64,000 bases of DNA from Branchiostoma floridae (taxonomy: Eukaryota; Chordata; Leptocardii; Amphioxiformes; Branchiostomatidae): NCBI RefSeq assembly GCF_000003815.2, contig NC_049980.1, positions 21,535,198 through 21,599,197 of the forward strand, written 5' to 3'. The position numbers were made by a program, and so were the translations under genes. Numbering within the stretch: the stretch's first letter is position 1; each line of letters begins with the position of its first letter. The notes below the pieces were generated by a model. The model worked only from the letters and a program-made list of their open reading frames with translations, was not told where the DNA came from and did not search any database. This document shows positions 25,101 through 37,100 of the stretch, piece after piece.

Positions 25101-28100
25101 CTGCAAGCCTTTACATTACTGCTATCATTGTATTGTGTAGTGTTGACGTCATTTGTAGCAAAATTCAATTACTGACTCTTTTAACCCTTGTTACTTCATC
25201 ACTGTACCTAAGTCATAATGTACCTTTAACAAAAGAAGAAGGAGCATATTAGGAAATGTATATTAACTTACCGTGAGACTTGTAGCAACAGACACACCCA
25301 CACCAGAAGTACTACTTGTGCAGAAACCACTGCCAATCCACTCGGTGATAGTGTGTGGCACTTTGGTGTCAATAACTGCCAAGCCATTATCACTGAAAGG
25401 AAATAACATATTATTTGTTTTACAACATATAAGTATCATACACATAATCGTGACTTACCTCACAGATATCCATTTTTTCCATATGGTTTTGTTGAAATCC
25501 AGGAAGCCCCATAAATCAAGTGTGCCCAGTTACATGCTGTGCTCTTAATACAATTTTGGAAGGGGTGTGATAAATCACAAAATATGCTGCCTTCGAATTA
25601 ATAGACACTAGATTTTATCAGCTGGATCGATGTGCAGCAAAGGCTAAGATGTAAAAGAAAACTTGGACCAAAACATGGTTGTCATATCATCGAATTGGAA
25701 GGTCATACAACATCCACTGTCATACAACATCCACTGTCATACAACATCCACTGTCATACAACATCCACTGTGTGGCACCAGAATGTAGCACCCTAGTGCC
25801 CACTTTCTAGTTAAAATATAAATGTACAAGGAAGTATACATATATGATTGTTGGGTCTAGTTTGGTTAAAGATAAATTGAATAGCAGATGCTCAATGTGG
25901 TCATTAATTCTGCTGAAAATTTAAATCAGAATACTAATTTCTTTGTTTTCTTTGAAAAATGATATAACAATTGCCAAACCATGGGCATACTTTGCCTGCA
26001 TTCAATAACAGTATTCAACAGTGAACTGATTTGTACTGGAAATACTCTGCAGAGGTGAAATATCGTCTGTACAAACAGTAAAAATTTTAAAAGCCCTGAA
26101 AGCATGAAGTGTGCTTTTTCTAAGCCAGAAGAATTTCCACTTTTCTGAAAGACTTGTTCAACCATAACAACCAAGAAGCTCTTGTACCTGACTCTAGTAA
26201 TCTTCCACAGCCATGTTTCTGGGAAGTAGTTCCGCACTTCCACGACCTGTTGTGTTTCCATTTCATGCTTGGAGTCATCCATGTCCATGTTAGACTGACG
26301 TGGAAATTCCATTGTACCAGGAGCATTGAAGCGTCTAAAATTAACCATAGGCATTGCTACAGGCCCTCGTCCTCCTGGAAAAGTAGAAAGAAAAGCTATT
26401 GATGGTACCTGACACGTGTTGTTTTCCAGATCCAGGTTTCAGGGAAGTAGTTACGGACTTCAACGACTTTCTCCTCATTTGCAGCTTTTGCGTCTGGTGC
26501 AAGTGCAGCCGGAGCAGGAGCAGGAGCAGCCATATCAGGTACAGCAAAAGCAACCATAGGGGGAGCACCTGGTCCTGGAGCACCTAGAGGAATGTCATCA
26601 AATTCTAGTTGTTTGAGCAAAATAGGTTTCAGTTGTCTGGCCAATCATCAAAAGGCAACTACAGTCTAACCCATGCTAAAATGGGCAAAGCAGCAGCCAT
26701 GGTGATTTCTAACATACAAAAGATTGTATACCTTCAAAATAAAATGCATTCACCATCTACAACCTCTGATATACAGATTCATTCTCTATTTATAGGACAA
26801 ACCTGTGGGTTAGCAGATTTGTATATCTTAGTTCCAGCCTTTACTACATCCTCTCATTTATTCAGTGCCACTACTGGCTCATTTTCAAGGAAATGTGCAA
26901 ATTAGAAATTTTAGGTCTGAAATAAATCAACTCATTTTTCAGGCAAAACTAGCTTACTCTGTAGGAACATGTCTCTACTAATGATGTTAAAATTTAAAGT
27001 ATGTCTTTTCTTCAATGCATTGTGCAGTATAGGCAGGTACAACAGTACACTTTGGCTTTTCTCTTCGAAAGCATTTACAGTCTTTGGCTTCATCTTTTAT
27101 GAGTAAGACAAATGGACTCAGTGAAGGCNNNNNNNNNNNNNNNNNNNNNNNNNNNNNNNNNNNNNNNNNNNNNNNNNNNNNNNNNNNNNNNNNNNNNNNN
27201 NNNNNNNNNNNNNNNNNNNNNNNNNNNNNNNNNNNNNNTCTTCTCAGGTGTCTATAATTTCTTCCAACCGTCAAAGTAAACTGGTTGTCACACAGCGCGT
27301 GACTCCTTTTGTAAAACATGACTGTTGTTGGAAAATAAAAAAAGTGTTAATCTTGCCTGCAAATTACTTTATATCAAGTCCCAAAGACTGCATTTTGCAC
27401 ATTTCGATGGGAACAAGCCTATTACCTGGCATCCCAACAACCCGCCCTCTCCAGTACGGAATATGCCTCTGACACGGTCGCGTTTCTACAACAAGGTTTG
27501 TCATCACCAGCAGGCCCATGTTCTGTGGAGAAGTAAAACACAAAACAACACTGTAGCATTTAAACCGTGTGTCTTACCTTCTAACACGTCTTGGGCAAAA
27601 CTGACACTGTAGGCGACAGTCATATATTCCAACGCACAAGGACGGGTTTGAAGTAAAAGGTCAGTCATCACCAGAAGACCCATAGCCTGTCATGACAAAC
27701 AAAATTATCTGAAATGGATGCAAAGCTATGGATGCTGTGTAATCAATGACATACCGCAGAGCCAAAAGAAGAGTTTCAAAATAATACAAATAAGGCCAAT
27801 AAAGGGCCTTCACAATGAAGGGTAAATGTGATCAACGTAGAACGAATAATATTGATATTTTTCATGTGGAACTTTCCAATAAAAAGTATGCATTTTCATC
27901 TTGAAATAAATGGAAAACTGAAACTAACAAATACGACTGTAAGTAAGAACAGGAAAAAGGTAAAATTATTTATGTGTCCAAAAAACGTGTGTTGGGTCTG
28001 ATTTTAGGCGGTATGTACTTTATGCCCTTAATTTGGTCCTAGTACCATTATCATAACTGCAAAAGTTTTAAGAAACAATCACAAAGGACATGAAAGCTAG

Positions 28101-31100
28101 GGTAGCATCCAGGCTATGGGTCTGGGAACTGGCAGACAGAAGGACGGATAGTTTAGACTGAGTGCTATCCTTTGTAGTGACAAGTGGCTCACTACTTTTG
28201 CTTGCTAACCACGGAACGAAAGTAGTGAGCCAGCTGTCACTACGGAGGATGGTACTCAGGCTATGGATGGTTTCACTTCTTTCTACTATTAAGCTGTTAG
28301 GAAGATAATAATGTGAAGTCTTCAGCTTTTTATTCAGAGAGTAATCATGGAACGACTTGAACCAGCTAAGTTTAAGCATGCACTCAGAATCCTTGCGTTT
28401 TCTACTTATTACCTTATTTGACTAATTATTTGACTTTGCAATATCCTGTCAAAGAGATGTTTTTACCTTAAAAGCTGTGTAGGCATCCTCATAGGATGAA
28501 GAAGCATAACCAGGGAAATAGACGGAACGTTTCTTGATGCTTCTCTCCTCTTCATCCTCATCGTCTTTTTCATCCTCATTGTCGTTTTCCACCACCTCGT
28601 CAGAGTCATCACTACAAAGTCAACACAAAAATATATTTTTTGACTAATGTAGAAAAACAGGCAGCAATGAAACAAATAAATTGATGTTGGTAACAGTAAA
28701 TGTAGGAAAAGTTTGTTCCATATCTATCCTTTTTAGCCTTAGGGGCAGTGCGTTGTGTTTAGGGCACTATATTGAACAGTAGAGCTCATTCTTCTCCTTC
28801 TACCACTACCTTTTAGATCCCTAACTTAAGTCATGTATCCATTCTATACCTGCTGGGTGTAGTGAGGAATGTCACGCAAGGTGAGTTTCCCCAAGGATAA
28901 AACAACACCAATCAAACTTGTGGCCTCTTGATCTGACATCAACAGCCTGGCCACTCAGCCATGTGTAGGCATATTTCTGGTAACAATTCTGATGACATTT
29001 TGAACACATAGTCAAACTGGCTGACATGGGACATAATGTTTTATGCACATAATATGGAAGAATCTATTGAGGATACCAGTTCTTCCTCTAAAGAAAATGA
29101 AAAATCTTGTCATTTTGGCACATCAGGCATAAATGGTGACATACTACCGGTAACTCATTTTGAGATATCGGAGGTTGACAGAAATCTTACATTTGCTGGA
29201 AGGATATGCGCACATGCATGAAAGAGATTAAGAAAAGAGCAAACTTGAAGGCATTAATGGAGAAAGGGTGGCTTGGGCACTCATTAATGATCAGTTAACA
29301 ATTCTAAACAATGCCAGGGACAAGTATCAGTGTTTGCAGACGTACCTGTCTGGATCTGCAGGTGGAACTTCCACCTCTTCCACCTCCATGACAGGAACTG
29401 GTGGAGCAAGCTCCACAACTGGTGCTGCAAGCTCCACCCTGGGGGGAAGAGGGGGAGGAGGAGGTGGAGGGGGTCGAATATCGGGAATGGGGTCAATGGC
29501 TGGGCCTTCACGATCACAGTGGGTATTCATGTCCACATAGCCACCTCCTTCTGACAGGTCCATAGCGTTCAGCTCTGAAAAAATCTGAAAAGAATTTATG
29601 AATTTAATATTTACATATGCCACATCTACTTTATATGAGTTCATAACTAGTACAAATAAAGATGTTTATGGCCTATACGTGCATAACAGGTGGGAGGTGA
29701 TTAGCACTATAGATATTATACAGGACCTACAGTCATACTTTTGCATTTAACTTGGTAGCAACGAACGAGGCAGACACAACCTCAAATACTATCTATTAGT
29801 GAAGAAATTTCACTTTTTTCACAATCCACTATCGAGTGAAATTTATACTTTATTCATTGGACTTGGGTACCTTGCCCTGAGTAAGCTGGTTGCTTGATCT
29901 CATTAGGTGCACACTCTTGTCCACAACACCAACAGAACACAAGGACCCAGGAGAAGCCTTGACAGTCAGCTTGGTTGTTGCACCTGGTAGCTGAGACTCC
30001 TTGGGGAAGGACACACTCACCTGTGTATGGGATCATGGGGGCAAGTTATTTCAATTAGTACAAGGCATGCAAATGAACAAAGTTATTGTAACAACAACTT
30101 GACCTATATGTACTAGGTAGATGACCAATGATCAGCATTCATAATCATATGATATGACTTGGCTAACCGCCAAAGAAACACAATGAATAAAATCCAAAAT
30201 GTCACAGATCATTCTGATGAAGAACTTACATTGTTTTCCAGGCAGCTGGCAATCTTGATGGAGGCACTGTCTGCCACCACCTCTCCATCTTCACGCACGT
30301 AGTACACCAACAGGCGCACCAGGGGAGACAAGCTGGCCACAGCCTACAGAACATTCAGGTGTAAAAATCAGTTTGCCTTTATCCTTGAGATGTACATCTT
30401 TTTTCATGACATTTAAGGTACATTGGCTAACAAGTATCAGCATCCTGTTATTATTGTTCTGTTTTAGTGTTAGGTCCCGTCTTCTTTAACAAATGGTTCA
30501 AACCAATGTTGAATTCGTCAGTGACTAAGATGCTTAGCATTGAAACTTGGGAGTCTGGGCTTCTTTAGAGACTGTTGGGCCTACCACTTAGAATCAGTGT
30601 ATAGAGCTGACACTTTGTGGGGATACATGGTAGACATTCTTAAGACATTCCAACTTAGAGTCCCATTACCTTGAACTTGATGGTGAAGTGTCCGGTGTAG
30701 CCTGGGATTGGAGGCATGAGAGGGGTCTCATCAATGTCAGGCCTGTAGAAAGGTGGGCTGTAGCGTTTCCTACGGACCTCTCCGTTGTTGATATCCTCTT
30801 TCTCTTCTGAAGCCACAGGTGTGTCAGACTCAGGAGGTGGGGGAGGAGCATCAGGCCCTGGGCGGGGAAATGGGGGAGGAGGTTGGTCATCAGGGCGGGG
30901 TCCTGGTGGTGGTGGGGGAGGAGGTGGCGGTGGACCATCAGGGCGTCGACCTCCTGGTGGTGGAGGTGGAATAGCTGGTGGAGCAGGGGCAACAGAGCAA
31001 CAGGAAGATAAAACATCATCTACACAAAAGTAAGGCAAGCAAGTACTTCGTAGCATATGTGTACCATGAGAGATATATTTATCATTCTCATCATAAAGAA

Positions 31101-34100
31101 ACAAGATTTTATTTCACTTCACAAATATCATACAACTTTTGTTTGACCTACCAAATGACTCCTCTGCAATCACAATTTCTACTGGTGGAAAATCTATGAG
31201 CTCATCCTCAGGGATGGGCTCCTCTGTTGTGGTGGAACCAGTGAATGGGGTTGTTGGAGGGGGAGCAGTGGTGGGTGGCTGGTAGGTCGATGGCTCCTCT
31301 GTGCTCTCAAATGCAACGTCCTTGGTCCCTATGTCTAGGATGTCTCCCCGTGACATGATCTACAAAATGAGAGAATAAGTATTAAATTTTTCCTAAAGTA
31401 ACAGGTCTACTTAGACATTACTTGTGGCTTCTGTGTACTAAACTATAAATAATGACCACAACTGGCCAGAGAATTGAATCATCCCTTAGTTCTTGTGGGT
31501 TCAATGAGGTTGCCCTTTCTCAAGTTAGAACAGGATGCAACTGCACCTTTGTGTGTAGACTCTATACTTCCAGCCTAGTACATTCCCTTGCACATCTACA
31601 TTCCATCTTTTTACATATTTCCAAAGAAATAGTCCTTGTACATAATGGACAACAAAAACCAAGGTTACCTTGTAGTGGAACTTGGTATTGCTGACTCTCT
31701 CTGTTTTGTACAGCACGGACACTTCTGCTACTGAGTCACAAGGCAGGATGTCGTGTATGGGCTGAATTTGTAAGAAGCTGGAGCTTGGAGACCACCAAGA
31801 ACGCACGCTGAGGAAGGCAGATGGATTGTCCATCTGATAGGTGCCTCTTTCGTACTTTGATGGGGGAATATCTGCAATCTTGGCCTGTGGACATGATATA
31901 TCATGATTATTGTCTTCAGGAAGTTATACTGTAATTGCAATATTTCTGATGATTGCATCTGTGAACAGGTTTAGCCAGTTTCAGTACTTCTGAATGCTAA
32001 TATTTGTTACTTAAATTGCTTACTTGTAACTGTCATTGATATTTTTCCATAAATTTTTCTTTTTTATTCAACTTAAATGTTCCACTTGGCATCAATAAAA
32101 TGATCATAAGTCTTGCAGAATTTGAGAAACTAACAATGATTTGAAAAACTGCAGCAATCAGTTGACAACAAGGGAATCCAATAAATCTAGGATACATAGG
32201 GCATTTGGCAGCAAACAACACATTGCTCACATTAAGGTTCAGCCTCTTGACATTCTTGTTGGTCATGTAGGTAGGCAGGGTGAAAGGGACCTCTCCATAC
32301 TTGTTGGATGTGTAGTTTTGAGAAAATTCTTGAGGGGAGTACATATTGCTCTGCCTTGTCATATCAGCCTCAATGGTGACCTTCACGTCAGAAAGGGGGT
32401 TGTCCAAGATGTCTGTTACGTAGAGCTGAAGGTAGAAAAGTTGGAATTTTTAAAGTAAGAACTGAAGGTATAATCAATATACTTGTCAACTTAAAGGTCT
32501 GCAAGCTCATCTACTTAGGTGACTAACAATAAGTAAGATTATCATAGTGGAAATACTTATATGATGCCTGCATCTTTTTTTTTGCAATTTGCTAGGCCAC
32601 AGTACTTCTGCTACTGGCATCTTAACATCTTCATGTATATTGAATATCCCATATAAAGTAAATGACATTCATATACATGATAAGTGTATGTACCTTGCCA
32701 TGATACGGTAAGCCTGGCTTGAACCCCTCAGGACTGAAGTTCCTAAAGTCCAACTTTTGATTTTCACGGACAATCTTGGTAGTATCATGGGAGCCATTCA
32801 GTGTGACACCTGTGCAGTAAGGAAGTTTAAGGACAAAGTTTATCAAAGGGTACACCATATGACTACCACCTAATAAAGTTGCACCTTCACTAAATATCAT
32901 CTTATTCTTCATGTCAATGAAAAGGGTTATGAAAACAATGAAGACAGTCTTACAAACAAATGTAGATGTCACAATTGCACTGAAACACCGGATAGTTTAT
33001 TTAAAGATGCAATCAACTGTAACCTTGCTTTCCACCCACCTGTGCCATCCTCTGTGATTTCAGCTTTCACACGCAGTGTGGCTGACCAAATACTGTGGCG
33101 AGTGGAGTCAAGTTCAACCAAGCTGGAGTCAAATGCGATGTTGACACAGCCATTCTTGTCAGTCTGTATTTGAAGAATATTTCAGGACATGAACACATCC
33201 ACATAACATACAAAACACTACAATTATCTTAATGTGTTTTAAGTTCAAGAATACAAAACTATAGTACCTTGCCAGTCCAGGTGTGGCAGGGCCTCCGGTC
33301 ACGATAGGAATAGCTCTGCTTGATACAGAACTCAGCCTTCACCTCTCCCAGCACAGGCTTACCGTAAGTGTACCTGTGGGTAAATAACAGGTAAACAAAT
33401 GATTGTATATGAATGATTGTATACTTTCTCAGTCAGCATTGCTTTCTTTCTCTAGCTTAAGCTTAAGAATTATCATGAGTCTTTAACAAGCTAGCCCCAC
33501 CTTTTTAAACTTTGTGTTATTGATTTCTAAAAATTGTTTGTTGAGAATGTTTATTGAGAACAGTACATTTTGTTATTCTAAGCTCTTGAGGCATAAAATA
33601 TCAATTTGTAACCTTTAACATACTGACTTACAGAGCATGGGTAATATTTTTGATATTAGTCTAGACGATTGAATTTCTAAAGGCATATATCTCATGAATG
33701 GCACTTTGTACCTAAATCATTTAGGTCCATTATGTGTGAATGATAATATATATTTTTGTTTAATTCTTTCACTCACTTTCCACAGATAACAGCTGGGATC
33801 ACCTCCATGTCCACAGGGATCCATGGGGGAGGACTGATCTCTACCTCAAACTTTGGCAACACTGGAAGATTTCAATAACAATTACAAACACAATACCCAA
33901 CACATAGATGGCATTCTTTTATTTTGGGTTCAATTCATTCATGGTATTAGCCAGGATGTAACATCTACTCTCATATTCTGTGAGCTACTTTGAAATCATA
34001 AGTTCAAAAAAAAGGGGAAATTAAGATGACCTACTCATGTAGCAACAATTATCAGGACATTAAATGTTTTCACAATATCAGTCCTTCTTCCCATCTCACA

Positions 34101-37100
34101 AGATTAAGCTTCAACATCTTAAATAACAATTATTGCAGTTACAGACTATACTTTTTCTTCAGTTATAGTTCATGTCATTACTAACGTGTATGCCTCATGG
34201 TCATAGTTTAGCCTTCAGTGCACTCTGAAGGACATGAAAAATGAAATGTGACTGAGATAAGCAGATGTTGCAGGGTGGAACATACCATACTCCTCCACAT
34301 CAAATGTGGTTTTGTAGGTGGTGTCTGCTATCTGAGCATTGATGGACCACTTCCCCAGCACTGGTTCTTTTGACAGCTGTTGCTCCAGACTTGCAAGACC
34401 TGACAAATAAAATGTAGAAGCAGTTGAATGATGACAAATGACATTTTTTAATTTCTGTCTAACAAATCAATTAAAAGAAATCTGACCATCTTTGAAAAGG
34501 CTGGAAAGTATATAAAAAATTCAAAGAAACTGAAACTAAAGCATGACATTTTACAGTCTACAGTTTCATCTTTTGAATAGCGAATAGGGTTGGACCAGTT
34601 CCAACCGTTTGTTGACACTTCTCAGGGTTTTAGCTAGTGCCTTTTAGCATAGTGGGCCACTACGCTATAATGAAAACCACTAAGCTAATTTTTAACTAGT
34701 GTAGTGGTGCTTTGCTATCATTTCCTTGTTTAACAATGTCTAATCAATGTCTGAATAATGAAAAATGATGATATGCCAACTCAAAACTGACTAAAAAACA
34801 GAGTGCTAACTTTAAACTGTACATTTTCAAAATCCCACCATGGAAGGGCCAAGACCTCCCTTCCACACCAATCACCTGATTGGTTACTTCGCTAAAATGA
34901 CATTCCCACTACATGTACGCTAAAATGAAATCCTTGCTAGAACCCTGCCTTTAACAAAAAACAAGATGACAGCTGCAACCAGCCTCTTGGGCATGTGACC
35001 TCTTTTATGTTTGGGCCAAATGAAGGTGACAAATCTTGCTGTTGCTGTACCTACCCTCCTCAGTTGGCACATCTAGCCACTGGTTAATCCTGCTGCCACT
35101 GTTATCCTCCAACCACACCATGTCAATCTGCAAAAGTTAGCAGCATTACAATAAAATTCATGGTTGAATTTTAATTTCCAAAATACCAGTACAATCAAAC
35201 GTGTGTTCTTGGTCGTCTGAGCTTAGTGGTCACATGATACAATCTAGTGATGCATAATTTGTCAGACATGGTAAGAGCACTTAAGGTACAAAGCACAGGG
35301 ATCCAAACTCTACATCACTTATGCCACATATATATATATAAAGAAGGACAAGATGAATAATGACACTCACATTCTCAGTATAAGGCCTTAGGTCCTGCTT
35401 CAAAGTTAGAATACGCATCTGAACTGTAAGTGGAAAAAAAGATGATAATGAGGATTTTCTGCCTTTATAGACTGGGCACAAAACGTCATTCTGCACTCTG
35501 GTATGAGTCAATGATACCACTTGGCACTCAGTGGCGAGGGGAACATTGCCACAACATATTCTTCACTGGGCAAAATTATGTTTTGAGTCTTTTTCATGAG
35601 TCAGCACTTTAGTGCAATCTGCAATGAAGCCACAGACATCATTGGTGTCGAATAGATGTAGCCTTTTTGCATCAAATTGGTATTGGTTATGAGGTTAGAC
35701 AACAAGTTCAAATCTGCAAGTATGACCGTAGAATAGAACCTCAAAATGTTCTTGAGTTACAAATATGATGTCCTAACACTTTGATAGCACCAGTCTTACC
35801 CTTCTGCCCAGGTTTGTAGATGGGTTTGTCTGTAGAGATGAAGGTAGAGGTGGCCTTCTTAGAAATTCTGAGACTCTTCTCATCTTTGAAGGTGTATGTT
35901 GAACCCTTTCCATATACTGACAGCTTTGCTTCCTTGTCACTGGAAACAAGAGGGACCTGGAAAAAATAAAGTTTCCATGCTAGAGGTAAGAAATTATCTA
36001 TGTGCGATGAATCTACACATTTGACTGACAAGAACATTCAAAACCGAGTTCTAATAAATCATTGTTCAGTATTAAACCAATTCTGACCTTGAGTCTGACA
36101 CATTTGTCTTGGCCCTCTTTAAGCACATCGGTTACAGAGGCAGGCTCAAAATCATTCCCATCCTTCGATGATGTCAGTTCAATTGAGACCTTCACATCAT
36201 CTGTTATGTTGAAGAGTGAGATACACACAACCTCCTCAGTACCGGCCAGCAGAATCTTTGGAGACACCACAAGATATCTAAAACAAAAGAAAAACTAGTG
36301 TTACATACTTCACCAAATGATATTAACCGTTTTGAGTAATGTAAGTATTATGCAAGTGAAGTCAGCATTTGCATGAATTATCTCAATTGATCATCTCTAC
36401 TTGTACACTCAAAACAAGTTGTTCAAAGTATGAAAGTTATATCTAAGCAAAGAAGCCCGGTATAGTAGCATGTTTAGATAATGCATGCCAATGAGGCCAG
36501 TTTGCGCATGATGTTTATCTTCAATTATCTGATATCTTCATAATGCAACAAGTATGAGGTTTAACACCATGGAATGATTCAATTATAGTTACTTATGCAG
36601 ATAATCTGTTGACATCTGTTAATGTTCTTCTCTTTCTTAGATACATGCCACATGTTTTTTCATGGAAAGCAGCACATTTACATTGTGTATAAACTTAAAT
36701 CAATCGATCATGCAAATTAGATTCTATTTCATCATGTAAATCATCACTTAACCTGTCAAACAAAATCATGATCATCTGTCAGCTTTTTCTTCAACTTTTC
36801 TCTTTCAAAATCTGAACGAAAATCAGCCCCAGCAGTTCCTCCAAAAATTTACTAAGGGACCCAAACCTATTTAAGGCACGCTCTAGACAAGGTTTTTCCT
36901 GATATCGGCGAGCCGACAACCTCTCGCCGACAGCTTTTTTTCAGCGTCTAGATGGAACTGCAATATCGCCATACAGATATCGGCAGAATTTCTCCCAAAA
37001 GGTCCAGAGTATTCGCACGATAGCTTAGCAGGGGTCCCCGACAGCTTCTGCACGCGTGTAGATGTGTCCCGACTTCGGGAGGGCTCATTAGCATATAACG

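Noticed and set aside
26987-27319. Minus-strand frame next to the gap as a third copy of bait exon 19
   Set aside because: It lacks the MGLLVMT...TRPC core and no donor in the right phase was found; its start is lost in the gap.
30785-31033. Plus-strand glycine-rich frame
   Set aside because: It is the antisense shadow of the proline-rich exon of the A2M-type gene, whose minus-strand frame joins in phase to conserved exons.
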